DNA of 64,000 nucleotides from Paragonimus westermani (lineage: Eukaryota; Platyhelminthes; Trematoda; Plagiorchiida; Troglotrematidae), in contig QNGE01000134.1 in assembly GCA_008508345.1 (NCBI GenBank), positions 203,475 through 267,474 on the forward strand, given 5' to 3'. Below the pieces are notes generated by a model. It was not told the origin of the DNA and ran no database searches. It worked only from the letters and a program-made list of their open reading frames with translations. Position 1 is the stretch's first letter; each line of letters opens with the position of its first letter. Positions 38,165 to 50,926 of this stretch are shown piece after piece. The position numbers and the translations under genes were made by a program.

Positions 38165-38420
38165 ACTGGCGAATTGTACAGTGTGTTTCGGTGGACTCGA
38201 CTCATTACATCTTCGGGATCAGAAGTTGTCTCAGGAGATCTGCATTAACTTTATTGTCTACGATAACCTGGGATCGCTTACTAATGAAATTCCCACTAAG
38301 TTTCGCGTCGAAAATGCAGAGTTACAATCTGCTGGTAGATACCCTCATCAGGCACGTAGGCTCAAGATAAAGTCTGGAGGAAAACTAAAACTAGAGGCTA
38401 TTTCTCAGTATTTTTGAAGA
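37142..38420 (-). mobile_element. R2-like non-LTR element, 3' fragment with restriction-like endonuclease
   Basis: A 340-codon minus-strand frame (38164-37142) holds the C-terminal part of an R2-clade protein: a Cys/His knuckle (CCGNCGQPESLAHIL...H) near 37700 and the restriction-like endonuclease motif KPDLIAVHDGAAVVLDIS with P-D codons at 37523-37528 and the second Asp in VLDIS. R2 proteins use this nuclease to cut their target. Upstream on the same strand, 38420-38165 contains a stop-broken piece (GYLPADCNSAFSTRNLVG). The reverse transcriptase is absent, so the copy is 5'-truncated. R2 elements normally sit in 28S rDNA, and no rDNA flank is recognised here. Confidence 0.75.
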
Positions 38421-41400
38421 AATTTTTAGAGCCAATGACATTCGTAAAACCTGTTTATCAGTGTGACACTTATGTTTTCATATCGACACTTGGGAATCAT
38501 TGTACTTTTTGGCCAATTCAGTACGTTGCTTACAGTGTTGTTCACTCAATCAACTTCATTTTCTGCTAGCACTTGCCTCAATCTAAAGACTCATTGTTTC
38601 ACATAGAAGAAAGCCTGTTGCAGGGAGATGCTGCCACTTTTTTCAATGTGACCTTTTAATAGCCATTTTCTTGTTTGGTGGTTAGCTTTTTCCGATCGCT
38701 AACATGTAATCTGGATTGAGATCCCGAAAGTACCAAACCGGTCTTTCATAACCGTTGATACCTCACTTGCATCAGCCCTCATCTATATAACTGTTTAATT
38801 GAGTTATATTGATCTCTGGACAAGTGGTGTTCATTCTTCTCCGATATCGTAGTAGAGCGCACTGTAATCAAACAATGCCTCGTGTAACATAAGTAATGTT
38901 CAATGGTCGAAATTCACCGAAGATGTACAATCTATTCTGTGGTTATTGTCACTTATCAGATATACGCACCCGGTGAAGCACGATCTACGGTAGGGACGAA
39001 GTATGCTGAAGTTTTTGGTTAGTAGCAGGTTTGCGAATTATTGGTGTCGTTTGTCTCAGATTACTGTTTGTGATATCTCACTTTGTAAAGTTATACCACT
39101 GTTTTCTGTTAGTGCTGTTGCCATCCGAGCCGATGTACGGAATCCAGTGAGTCTGAGGTAACTAGCAGACGAGTTAGCAAACGAGTTATTAACTAAAAAA
39201 CTTCGTATAACTGTACAAATGCAAATGGTGTTCAACTTGTTTTGATCTCATCAGTGCGTGTGAGATTGGGACACATGCGTGTCTATCTTATTCTTCTAAA
39301 TTCGGTCCTCAAAATTTACTCAGCAAACTTCAGAGTATTAGAGTTAACAAACCATCCTATTGTGAACTTTGTAAGCGTTTAGAAGCCAAGTTACAGCGTA
39401 ATTACATAGTTATCTTTCACTTTCCACTATTTTTGTGCAGTCGGTTGTTTGAATTGCCGAATTCAGTACGCCCTAGCAATTTTCGCGTAAACTGTAAAAA
39501 TGTCCTCTGAAACCACTTGTGTATACACGGTATTTTTGAAAAACAAGTATCCTGAAGTCAGTACAAGCCAATTATCTTGGTTATATTCTCACTCTTATCC
39601 ACAAAACATTGTTCTCTTAATAAATCAAACCAGTCCAACCAGAAGATGTAGACTGGACGTTCTTGCCAGTCGCAAAAACCTGTCATTTATCACGATTTTT
39701 AATTAGAACACAGACTTTCACAGCCGACACACCGTCCCTGTTAACTGTTTCTGTACAAAAGGGTCTGGCTATCACGTCTGAGAGCACTGGGTGAATTTTC
39801 AAGGTGAATGTGTTGACCGGTCACCGGCAGGCGTCTACCAGTTGATTAGTAAGGTTAATGCACGTGTTTTGGCCTACTCTCTGATTGTTGTCTGATTCTT
39901 ACAACAAAACTTCTCATACCGTCCAACACAGCTCGTTCACACATGGGTTTTTATGTGAATTCATAATTTGGACAACCGAACAAGCCTAAAATGAACTGCG
40001 ATGATATTAAGCTTTTGTGCTCATTACTTTTGTAGGTGTCCTGTTGATCGGACCCATAAAGGACATTTTTGTCCATGGGTGTACCAATAATCGCATGGAT
40101 GCGTCATATTTGTTACATGGACGTCGTTCACTGTTTTATGACCGTTTATCCTACACTCCGAACAGTAAAGTTACCTCCATAAACAGCCGTGTTAAAGCAT
40201 CAACGATCTGTGGTTGATAACATTACCATACTGCTCTATCGTGATCGCTGTTTTCGAACAGTTCCCTTGGTCGTCCACCGGAGCATCATTATGGATATTA
40301 TCATTGTTGTACTGTATAGAACTTATGTGAGGAATCATTAGACGGTTTTTCCGTCTCTCTGCGTTAACAGTACAGTGAGAAAACAAATAAAAACAGGTAG
40401 CTTCGAATAGTGCACTGAAAAGTCGTGAGTCATATAACAGCATTTTATTCGCTCCGATCATGGTTGATGGTATCCATTTCGGATCAACCTGTCCCAGTGA
40501 CCAAAGCCGAAGGATGCCTGTGCATAACACTCACCACAAGTGACTTGCGGTACACCATTTGTTGCTCCACCTATCTACCACACATCCAGAGTAAACTGAG
40601 GAGAATAATACCAGGAAACATGCAAGTGTGGCCTCTGTATCCAGCCGGCCAGTGCTGCTTAGCACGACCGTGAAACTTTTATCTCTCGGAAAATGAACCG
40701 AGAGAGACTCCATTGGTAAGAAACATTGAAAATGTAAGACGAGAAGTGGTTCATTACAGCAGTGCATGTTATTGCGCTCTAACTGTGAGGGTGAAGGAGC
40801 GGAAAAATTTTTTGATTTGAATTGAAAGACACAAAACATTTATCATAAAATGCACCAGCAAAGCCTGAGAAAATAGTAGGTAGGAGACCACCGTGGCTCA
40901 CGCTTTTGAAAAACAAAGTGATTGATTTAACAAACGACGGTAGTCGTTAACCAATACAAGCACGAAATATGTAAGTAACATAACCTACTTGAGCCTTACG
41001 CGCTCATGGTCACTTCACTGACGGTGCACTAAGAGTACGCTGTTGATCTAATTATCCGAATCTATCAGCGGCCGTATTCATCAAAATGTCATATAGTCGT
41101 CCCTGCGTCCTATGGCTTCTCTACGTATCGCGCGTTTGAATTTAGGGCCGTGTAGCTGTTGCTTATTGAACCTTCAGACGCTCGTCCGGAACGTATTTTT
41201 CCAGACGGTCCAGTTCGAGAGTAAGTTCTCCGAAGATCTAAAACGAATATTACAAAACGAAAGAGAACATCCTGGTATCACACATGGACAATTGCATGTT
41301 GAGTGGAATTCGCAAGACAAAATATACGCGAGTGAGCTAGCCATTCAAAATGACACGACATGAGGTTGACGACTGCCGGAATGATCATAATGCCAGAACA

Positions 41401-44400
41401 AAGTGTTTTGGTACATGATCGGCGGTTTTGGCATATAATAGGCAGGAGGCTGCATTCCATGTTACACCAAAAGCTCCCAAAGAACGCTTCAGTGACCTTT
41501 ACCGCATTCAGCTTGAGTTATTTGGTTTGCCGTAAGTATCACAGGATAACCAGACTTCTCGCTGTATGCTTCAGAACGTTCTCTTCTCATGTGACTGTCC
41601 AGTTTTCAGTTTTTTCTCCCCATTCGGCTCACATTCTAGCCACTTGAACGTTTGCGTAAACAGTTGTTTGTGACAGGTGAACAGGTAATCCACTACTGCT
41701 TCTGCTCACCTTGTTGTGTATACTCTTGTGACGTCACATGTTATGTAGCGTTTTTTGGCCGCTTCTGTTAACTAGTCACCAGGGCGCTGATATCCTGAGT
41801 GGACTACATTTTTAATGCTGCTATTTCCGATCTTTTAGATACAGTAAGGGTACTACGTCTGATAAATGGCAGTGTAAATTTGGTGGCTTGTAAACTACTC
41901 TGTAGATTGTCTCAAATTTACGAACAACGATTCCTAAATATGTACTGTGGCTTCGTGCCGATTAACCGCAGCCTCAACCTACCCCAATCACTCGCTGCTC
42001 CAGTTTCATTCGCAACCAGATGCACGTTGGACTTTGTGTTACTCGTCCCAACAAGTGCTTAGTAGCGTTGGGCTCTGTGTCAGTGACATTAGGCTCATTC
42101 CGGTGTAAGTAGTCTTGTTTCTGTAGCCCATTCTTGCTCATCTCCCCACATCTTCATCCGCTTTTGAGTTGCAATCAAGCAACTAGCGGTTGCTATCTTA
42201 AAGCTACGATTTCGTGTTTCTTACTTACTCTCAGTTACCGCTATATGTCTTCGCTTGATACCACACTCTTGGACTTGATCCAACATTTGCTGATGGGGTT
42301 AGGATCTGTTTAAGCTAAGGTGTTGGCGTGTTTCTGTCCACCTCCTTGCCTAGATGTCATAATGTTCAGCTCATATACAACGCATTGTTTGTTGCTTATA
42401 CACGTTGGATGGTACTGTCGGAGTATGCAAACTTAAGCAAGAACGCTCGAAGTTACGAAAATTCGAACTCAGACATTTACTCTGAAATGTTGTTTTTAAG
42501 AGGGTGAACTTAGATTGCAAACTCCTAGCGAAGAGTCGCATAAAGTCTAAATTTGTAAACAGGTATAAAGTCTTCTACAACTGGTGCGCTTGGCCACCTT
42601 GGGCCGTGAATGTTAACACCTTTAACCCTTGAGGGCGCTATCATAACATGATGGTTGGCTGTTTTTCCCTATATGTTGACTTTGTAATGAAATGTTCATT
42701 ACCACAGTGCGTGTATCCAGTCGTACGCTCAGCTTTGGTCTGTATTATTTCCATTGTGCGTAGCTTCTCATTTTTCTTGTATCCCACTATTTCGGTCATT
42801 GTTAATGCATACCATGAATATCCTTCTCGGCTTTCCTGCACATCAAATCATCTTTCCGATATCACCAAGTTTTCTTGTGGTTTAAAATTCGCGCCCTACT
42901 GACCAACATGTCAGCCGATCTGTTCGCAGTTTTGTACTAGCCTGACTGTTACGCTGTGCGTGCTTGCATTTCTTCTTAGCGTATATCTGCTGCATGATTA
43001 CCAGTGCTGTTTGTACGATTTCGAAGTGCATAGAAAGCAGTGCACGACTGCTCTGTTGCAAGGAGTTACTGTTAGTGTGTTTTGTGGTAATTCACTTTTC
43101 TGCCTTCTGAACAAACTGACTTGTGTCAAAAGTTCACTGGATTTGCACTGTGTGAGATTCTTCAATCAACATATCCCTAGATTTTTAATGAAGCCCATGT
43201 TCACTTATTCTAAGGAGATTTCGGACGTGAAAGCGTACAAGCACGGACTGCGTTTTATGTCTAGACAAATTTAATTTCATCTTTAGCTCAATGTGCCTTG
43301 GTGACTCGATGTCGTCTACCAATCACTCATATCCGTGCCTTCGTGCACTGGTTATCCAAACTACTGTTATCTTGGCTTAGGCAGTTTGGCCGTATCCAGA
43401 CGTAGTCTGTAACAAGATAAAGAACACTTTCCGGTGTAAGCACTTAAACCTTTTAACAACAAAGAGAGAGCTGCTCAAATTAGTTTAAGATGTACACTGA
43501 CTAACCTGGGTTTTGATGACAAGTGATTGTTATGCATACCCTTTCCGTTTTGCTCCGTTGCTCATTTCGCTGTCTCTGCAGTCACTGTTTCACCCACAAC
43601 GTGGCTAGAACTCCGACGGCCAGGTATCATTTCATTATTTTTTATTTATCGATCGTTTTGTAATTAGATCCCCTGCTCTGCAGCTGGTTCACACACACCA
43701 GTGTTATCATGTCTGGCCGCACTCACGATCATGCTGACTAATCGTCTGTTTTGCATCCACTGACTCCAACACCCACGGGATTTCAACGTGTGTTTAGTAG
43801 ATTGTAGTCCTAACTTATCTTCCGGTTGGTTTGAAGAGAGGGAGAGAAGGAGGTTCTCCTTTGGATAGTTCTCACTCTTAAGTGACCTGTACGGTAGTAA
43901 GCGGTGTTGATGTTCTACATTTATTTACATCATTCCTAAAACAAAATAATCTATTGACGAGATTATCACATCAACCACCCTCCGTAATGAATCGGCAGCT
44001 GAGAAATATCTCTTCCCCCTCCTTTGCATAGTTGCTTGTTTCTTCTGATTTCAATACTTAAGTTATCCATTTCTTAGGCTTAGCACACTAGCGTCCAAAT
44101 TGAACATCGTCACAAATTGAGTCAGTATCCGCAGTTGGACTGTGATGAACTTATGTTGACTTGCTGAGTTATCAGAATACTGTAGAGCCTATTGGCGAAT
44201 CCTGGATATTGCCAATTATCATCACGTATTTTAGCCACTATGACCAACCAACGTCTTTTCCACCGGGTATAGTCTTTTTTACTGCTGTCACTCGAGAGTT
44301 TCACCATTTTTAACGGTTCCGCAGTGGGTCAGTGGTACGCTCGGCCTCTGTTAGCTCAAATCGATCGTCTTTGGCTACTCGTCAATAGTCTAAACTATTT

Positions 44401-46124
44401 CCCTACTGGTTTAATAAAATCGGGTGTTTTGACCAGTCAGATAAGTCGTCAATAGATTTTGTGACCTGATTTGGAATGACCAAAGCTTTAATTAAACAGG
44501 TTTTCGTCCTTCAAAAGTGAAATAAATCAGAATGACCACTTACACCTTTTGTGTGGTTTTAAATTGTTGGCGGATTTTTGATGGATAGTCAGAATATTTA
44601 GTGTTAACGAATTGTACACCACACGTACTTTTTATGCAGCAGTTCGTTTCCAAACGAATCCATTTAAAAAAGAAACGCACTCATTTATTCTCCTTGAATT
44701 GGCGACCAACGTACAGTGGGGTGTCTGTTCTGAGTCTCGGTCTCTTTTGAGGAAACTGCTTGAACGATACACAACACTTTAGCCGAAAAACTATTCTCAC
44801 TGTCCGCTTGTCATTGAATGCATGCAGCTGATGTCTTTTGGGAGGCCTTTGCTGTTGCAGTTGACGAATAAGCGTTGTTTCTCTGTGTTCTGCATCGTAT
44901 CAGACGGAGTAACAGGCTGGTTCTTGAAAACATTTTTATCTGTCCAATGTTGTTCATCTGAAGATTGCCGGCGAATTGTCGGATGGAAATTACGGGCCAT
45001 GTTGGGTAAATGTATAGTGAGTTCAGAACAACACATACCTGTAGGATGTGTGCATTTGTATAGGACGGTGGTCAACCTGTGATCGCAGTCTACCGTTAAT
45101 TTGCGATTTGAAAAGTGACACTTGTTTACACAAAACCGGTACATTACTGTTACCACGGGCCGTCTCGCGTAAGTTGAACTCCAGATACCCCAGTATCAAG
45201 TTGCACTGACCACCGTAGGGGAGCCGTACGAAATTAAGACGGGGGTGATGGCCAGTGACTGTATCTAAAGTATGGTCTTTCTGGGTCCTATATTTCTATG
45301 TAAGCTTTTGATAGCCGATGGAAAGCGGTGTCTTCGGGAGATCCCCTTTGATTAGACTAATGTACCCATCAGGAGTTTCCTTCTTGTCATAAACCATCGT
45401 TAGTACTTGTCTCCACAAAGGGTGACTTTCTGGTGATTGTATTTGTGAGCATTATTTCATTGGGCACATCACATCGAGAATGGCCAAGCGTTTACACCTG
45501 AATGTTTATTCACCCTTATTCATGAACAGTCTTCGTAAAATGGACGGTAATTTGTACTAGCGCTAATCGTTGACTCGTCTTTCCGAACAAATACTCAAGT
45601 GTGTTTATCATGTTTGATTGTTTTTCTCGGTGGTTCGTTGTTCGGTTCTTGCTTATCATTTATTCATTATTCGCCGGTGCCAGCAGAAAGGAAGCTTCTA
45701 TTAAAAAGATATCCTGACTCGTTGTGGTGATCCACTTGCCCAAAATTGTACATTGTTCTACTCTTTCTGTTCTGCACGAACACTACCTTTAGAAAGGTGC
45801 GCTTTCTTGTTAACTGCGCTGCTCACATATCTAATGTATTTGTGACCGGTCATAGAACTCCTCACTTTGAAAAATCGATAGAATGTGACTACTCTCCGAC
45901 ACGATGCACATGGAATCGGCCTTCGAAGATTTTTGGTTTGTTGATAATGTGTGTTTTCGTTGCCTCATCATACCCAGAGTATTCATCAGAAGTCAAGGTT
46001 GCAAACAGCTGTTTTCGGTAATTCTCATCTGTCATATACAGTTACAAGAGATTCATCAGGTTTATATATCAGACAAAAGCATGGTCATACGCAATGGTGA
46101 TAGGCAATGTAACTGTGGGTGACT

Positions 46125-46500
46125 CTACCCGGGTGGTGGTGGGTTTGTGTGTGTGTGTGAATGTGTTGTGTTTCTATGACCGGTGTGTGATAACGTGTTA
46201 ATCAGGTTGCTGGGCCACTGGGTTTCAGACGGTTTACAAATAGTTGGCCACGGGAGGTATAGGACCTGTATGAATTTCTCTTGGGCGCACAGTTGGGGGT
46301 TGTAGAGTTTGATCGCAATCGCCTCTGCCGTCGATAACAGTCTCGCCCTGACAACTCGAGAATGGGATTGTGACATTCTGTCTATGATTTCGAACGCTGT
46401 TTCGGTTGTGATCTGATGACCCGTGTCGATCAGGTGTATGTTTTGTGAAACTGTTCGTGCTTGTGAAAAAATGTATCTGAAGCGCACTGAGAAATAATTT
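46125..46500 (-). mobile_element. Penelope-like element copy 3, extreme 3' end
   Basis: Minus frame 46487-46125 contains NIHLIDTGHQITTETAFEII and the tail STAEAIAIKLYNPQLCAQEK, which matches the tails of copies 1 (STAEAIGIRMYNPPL) and 2 (AAAEGDGIRLCTPQLCAQKK). It retains only the region after the GIY-YIG domain. A (GT)n run at ~46145-46162 lies beside the terminus. Confidence 0.7.
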
Positions 46501-48850
46501 GAGAACAGCTTCTGACCAATCCGTTGTACAATATTTTCCTTAACAAGAAATACCTTAAAAGGACGAGGAGCACCTCATCCCACCGAAGCTGGTTGATGTT
46601 TGTGCTAAACAGTGAGAAATTACTTCGTCGGAACCGCCAGTCTAACTGTGCGCTCATGATTGTTACTGTTTTTAGTACGCTTGGGCGTTATAGACCCTCT
46701 GAATGGGTGCATTCTATCAAGTAACTTTCAGTTGCATCTCTTTGTGTTAGTTCCATGGTCATCACGTTGTGATAAATGGTGCTATCTACGTACTGTTTGA
46801 ACTAAAAGCTATGACAGGGAACAGGCTAATCAGCATCGTACTGCCCGCTATTCGTTGCCATGTAACTGTTGGATCACACCCAGGCGGGATACTGTCAGAC
46901 TAGCAGGACACCCAGTTCCGTGTTGGGAAAGACAATATAAGAAAAATTATCTTATTTTCAAAAATGTCATCCTAAGAAAGGCCATTAGTTCATATTGGGA
47001 ATAAATCACTCATGTCAATATTTTCAGTTGCTCAGATTCAGAACTGAAATGTCCGATACACTTTGTTCGCTGTTACTCTCAGGGAGTCACATCTAGTGTG
47101 GATCGGTCAGTTGATGGGTACTAATTTCCTTTGTTTCTGGTAACAAAAATTGCGTTATACGGGATTCCTTAATCAGATGTGCATCTGATCCTGGCTTACC
47201 AGAACGCCGCGTGAGTGTAGCTGACTAACAGACTAATGGACTGTCGTGATTCACCCTGAGATGAATGCATAATCCAGTTAAGTTCGACAGTGTTGCTGCG
47301 ATCTTTCATCCTGCGATGAAGTAGACACACTCTAAGGGTGTTTCCATTATGGCTCTCAAATGTTTGTTTCTTTAGTGGAGGTTCCTAGTGCAAGAAAATT
47401 ATGTATGTCGTGATGATATTCTTTGGGTATTCTTCTTGATAACAGTTTCGTATCGATCGTTTATCGCAATTCATAGGAACGTGCGAACTGAAAGCAACAC
47501 TGATTCGGAGTTGTCGTCTCATTTACGCTCTCGAAGAAGACAAGTCTATGGTTATGGTACTGCGTGGTGGAGCTATTAGTGTTATTGATCATCATTCTGT
47601 ATGCACTTATTCTTTGTTTAGCATATATTTCAGATTAGTTTTGAAGTTTGAGTGCGTTGTATGGTGTCCGCTTCAGACCCTTTTTAACTAGGACAGCAAA
47701 TTTTGCGGCTAATAAGACCAATATAAACTCGGTGTAAAGTCGTCCACAGACACTATCTTAAATAGGCAACAGTCCAAGTAATTCTGAACCATCAAACCCA
47801 AAAGTTCGTCTACAATAATATACCACAGACTTGTAACGATGGGGTAATTGAAACTAAGGAACAATGGGTTGCTGTGCTGACTGACCCGGGAAGAAGAGTC
47901 GGAGCTCATCACAATATGAAAAGGACTATCGCATGAGACCAGGATTGAACACCAAGTGATTGCTACCTTTGACAGATTGGTTGGGGGGAATTTGGCAGAC
48001 CACATGTAAAGGCCGGGTCAGATAGACCTAAACGTCCGTAGACTGCGCTGTTGACGAACCTAGTCAGACCAAGCAATCCTGAATAACCTATTGAGCCGTC
48101 ATGGCAATCGCATGTCAGCAGCCACTGATCGAGATCATGCTCAGTGCCATCAGGGGTTGTAAATTGGATGCGTGGGTACCTAAACTATAACTCTGAGAGG
48201 TGAATAAAATCAATGATATCACACTTCTGTCACAGTATAACTCTTGAATGGTATATGAATGAGTGGTTTGTTTAGTAACTTCTTCTGGATGGCAGGTCTT
48301 CTTTCATTCTCAGTCTGACATATATGTAAAGCGCCCTTTCGCTTTTGAGTGTAAACCAGGTTTAGATTCTGTCCGAATTCACGAATCTGTTAAGTTTTGT
48401 GTACTGAGTGATTTATATTTCCCCACCTACGTAGTTTATTATATGTTGTGCCAGCAACAAATCGTAACGGCAACTGTCTGCCCCCAATCACTCACGTCAG
48501 ATTGGTCATGCAATGCATGCTACCCATTTAATGGTCGTTCTCTTTCACCGTGGGACCAAACTTCACTGTAGACCTGTGGAAATTAAGTGTTCCCTACAAA
48601 CACGATCGCTGTAAAAACAGTAGTCCGCACGGTAGTATTCATATCCATCTGGTTCCTCTTTCTTAATGTCTCGTAGCGCTTTTGACTAACTATTTGCTTG
48701 CCTTGAATTTGTTATCCCGATCAGCTTCGTTAACAGGGTTTGCCTGAGAGCTGGCGGTGATACGTGATAATTCAATTGGTTCATTTGCCTTATTTTACAC
48801 AGGCCCAGCCAATCTTGTTCAAATCGATTTCTTTCCTTGCTTTTCTGCAC

Positions 48851-49888
48851 AGGAGCTTAGTCGATTGCGAGAGGAGAATGCAAAAATGAAAGAAGAAAAC
48901 GGTGCACTTATTCGCGTGATCAGCAAACTGTCAAAACCAACGTAATGCATTTTGGCACTTATATCCGTGACGCCTTCTCTTGCATCACTCGGTGTGCATT
49001 CTCTTTGTCCGTCTGTTTCACGTCTGTTCTCTTCGAAGTACTTTGGTAAAGACTAGTGAATCGTGTTCAAACAACAGTTCCCGCTTTATCGACTTTCACT
49101 GTGTTGACAGTTATCATTTGTGTGGTCGATATCTCATCGTTTCTCCTTCGACACCACCAGTCACGGTCTGCCTCGATGGCACAGCTGCTCAGTACGTTTT
49201 GATGTGTCATTCTATTTTTCTACTACTTGCCATGTAAACTTCGCGCGACCGAAGACTTCCTCCTGTTAGGTTATGATTGTTTTAACCTATACTGGATCCA
49301 CCTCCCAGAGACCCACCCTACAATCTCCTGATCCTTCTTGTATATATGCATACGTTTTCCGCCATAACCGCCACCACACACGATCTGTCACTCCAATCCC
49401 TATTTTGTTTTGTTTTTCTTTTTAAAGCTGTTATTTTGACCTGGTTTGCTTCTCCGTGAATCCTTTGTTTTTTCGACTTCCTCTGTCAAGCAATCGCCCA
49501 CCTAGTTCCTTATTCGAATTATGTACTTCCGATGTGTTATCAAATTTGTTAGTATGACTATCAGTGGGGTATGAATCGCCCTTGGTGCCTTGCTTTCGGC
49601 AGTCCGAACTTGTCCTGTTTCTGACCCCTATCGTCTCAAAGTGATCTCATTCAGACGATTCGATGATACTCATAGGCTCCTTCATTTCTGTACAATGCAT
49701 TCAGAGCCCCCTTTCCGACTTTACCATCTCATTATTATGGATTAGTTTTTATTTTCCAGCCCAGTTCGCGCATTGCTGTCCGTAGCCTGGATGGTTGACT
49801 GCAGGCCACCCAAATCGCTTCCAGTGTCTGTCTGTGTTCTGATCTGCCTCGCTTTGTTCCCGACATTTGTCGGACAAAAAATCGCAAA
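48851..49888 (+). repeat. Tandem duplication, unit 1 (1038 bp)
   Basis: Identical to 49889-50926 at an offset of 1038 as far as I can compare by eye. The unit starts at the AG of the splice acceptor, covers the terminal MYPT exon and its 3' flank, and ends in an A-rich stretch. Base 48850 differs from 49888, and 49889 differs from 50927, which fixes the limits. Confidence 0.92.
48853..48945 (+). CDS. PPP1R12A: MYPT terminal coding exon (ENGALIRVISKLSK)
   Basis: Acceptor ttttctgcacag ends at 48852; the 30 codons plus stop read ELSRLREENAKMKEENGALI and RVISKLSKPT, with TAA at 48943-48945. The end ENGALIRVISKLSK is nearly identical to vertebrate MYPT1, where it closes the coiled coil that mediates dimerisation and kinase binding. 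It enters in phase 0, fitting 36174-36239 or directly 29778-29969. This exon and the following kilobase are duplicated exactly at 49891, see the repeat entry. Confidence 0.92.
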   Translation, partial: ELSRLREENAKMKEENGALIRVISKLSKPT

Positions 49889-50926
49889 AGGAGCTTAGTC
49901 GATTGCGAGAGGAGAATGCAAAAATGAAAGAAGAAAACGGTGCACTTATTCGCGTGATCAGCAAACTGTCAAAACCAACGTAATGCATTTTGGCACTTAT
50001 ATCCGTGACGCCTTCTCTTGCATCACTCGGTGTGCATTCTCTTTGTCCGTCTGTTTCACGTCTGTTCTCTTCGAAGTACTTTGGTAAAGACTAGTGAATC
50101 GTGTTCAAACAACAGTTCCCGCTTTATCGACTTTCACTGTGTTGACAGTTATCATTTGTGTGGTCGATATCTCATCGTTTCTCCTTCGACACCACCAGTC
50201 ACGGTCTGCCTCGATGGCACAGCTGCTCAGTACGTTTTGATGTGTCATTCTATTTTTCTACTACTTGCCATGTAAACTTCGCGCGACCGAAGACTTCCTC
50301 CTGTTAGGTTATGATTGTTTTAACCTATACTGGATCCACCTCCCAGAGACCCACCCTACAATCTCCTGATCCTTCTTGTATATATGCATACGTTTTCCGC
50401 CATAACCGCCACCACACACGATCTGTCACTCCAATCCCTATTTTGTTTTGTTTTTCTTTTTAAAGCTGTTATTTTGACCTGGTTTGCTTCTCCGTGAATC
50501 CTTTGTTTTTTCGACTTCCTCTGTCAAGCAATCGCCCACCTAGTTCCTTATTCGAATTATGTACTTCCGATGTGTTATCAAATTTGTTAGTATGACTATC
50601 AGTGGGGTATGAATCGCCCTTGGTGCCTTGCTTTCGGCAGTCCGAACTTGTCCTGTTTCTGACCCCTATCGTCTCAAAGTGATCTCATTCAGACGATTCG
50701 ATGATACTCATAGGCTCCTTCATTTCTGTACAATGCATTCAGAGCCCCCTTTCCGACTTTACCATCTCATTATTATGGATTAGTTTTTATTTTCCAGCCC
50801 AGTTCGCGCATTGCTGTCCGTAGCCTGGATGGTTGACTGCAGGCCACCCAAATCGCTTCCAGTGTCTGTCTGTGTTCTGATCTGCCTCGCTTTGTTCCCG
50901 ACATTTGTCGGACAAAAAATCGCAAA
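49889..50926 (+). repeat. Tandem duplication, unit 2 (1038 bp)
   Basis: Second head-to-tail copy with no spacer. Its copy of the terminal exon (49891-49983) is preceded by a purine-rich sequence (ggacaaaaaatcgcaaaag) instead of the pyrimidine tract, so it should not be spliced efficiently. The absence of differences means either a very recent event or an assembly error. Confidence 0.92.
49891..49983 (+). pseudogene. Duplicate of MYPT terminal exon (pseudoexon)
   Basis: Exact copy of 48853-48945, including the stop codon. It keeps the acceptor AG (49889-49890) but has lost the polypyrimidine tract. It would lie in the 3' UTR or downstream flank if transcription continues. Confidence 0.8.

Larger units (their letters stand above)
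36240..48852 (+). other. Last intron (12.6 kb)
   Basis: Phase-0 intron before the terminal coding exon. It contains an SINE-like/tRNA-like block (36780-36920), an R2-like fragment (37142-38420) and Penelope-like copy 3 (46125-46500), all read on the minus strand. In 38421-46124 and 46501-48852 no gene or clear element is recognised; the open frames there (for example 41112-41363 and 47388-47579) are short and unsupported. Confidence 0.55.
2989..48945 (+). other. PPP1R12A: MYPT / PPP1R12-family gene, 3' part (gene span)
   Basis: Span of a single plus-strand gene for a myosin phosphatase targeting subunit, the scaffold that binds the PP1 catalytic subunit and brings it to myosin light chain and other substrates in cytoplasm and cytoskeleton. 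The call rests on the RRSTQGV inhibitory site in exon 13130-13559 and on the coiled-coil end (DYRRLYE... and ...KEENGALIRVISKLSK) in exons 29778-29969 and 48853-48945, which match the vertebrate C-terminus in order and spacing. The splice phases of 13130-13559, 17572-17680, 26586-27121, 29778-29969, 36174-36239 and 48853-48945 are mutually compatible. The ankyrin repeats expected at the N-terminus are not in the window. Which vertebrate paralogue (A, B or C) it corresponds to cannot be said. Confidence 0.8.

Noticed and set aside
37409..38417. Plus-strand open frames opposite the R2-like fragment
   Set aside because: They are the antisense shadow of the endonuclease frame, which has clear motifs.
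41112..41363. 83-codon plus frame with natural-looking composition
   Set aside because: No family match, and the acceptor/donor inside it would cut it to a few codons.
47388..47579. Short frame after a ttcatag acceptor
   Set aside because: It looked like a late MYPT exon, but no reading phase gives the family sequence and no donor fits.
47930..48010. Another B-box-like block on the minus strand (gttcaatcc)
   Set aside because: Isolated match without supporting stems; not enough to call a SINE.
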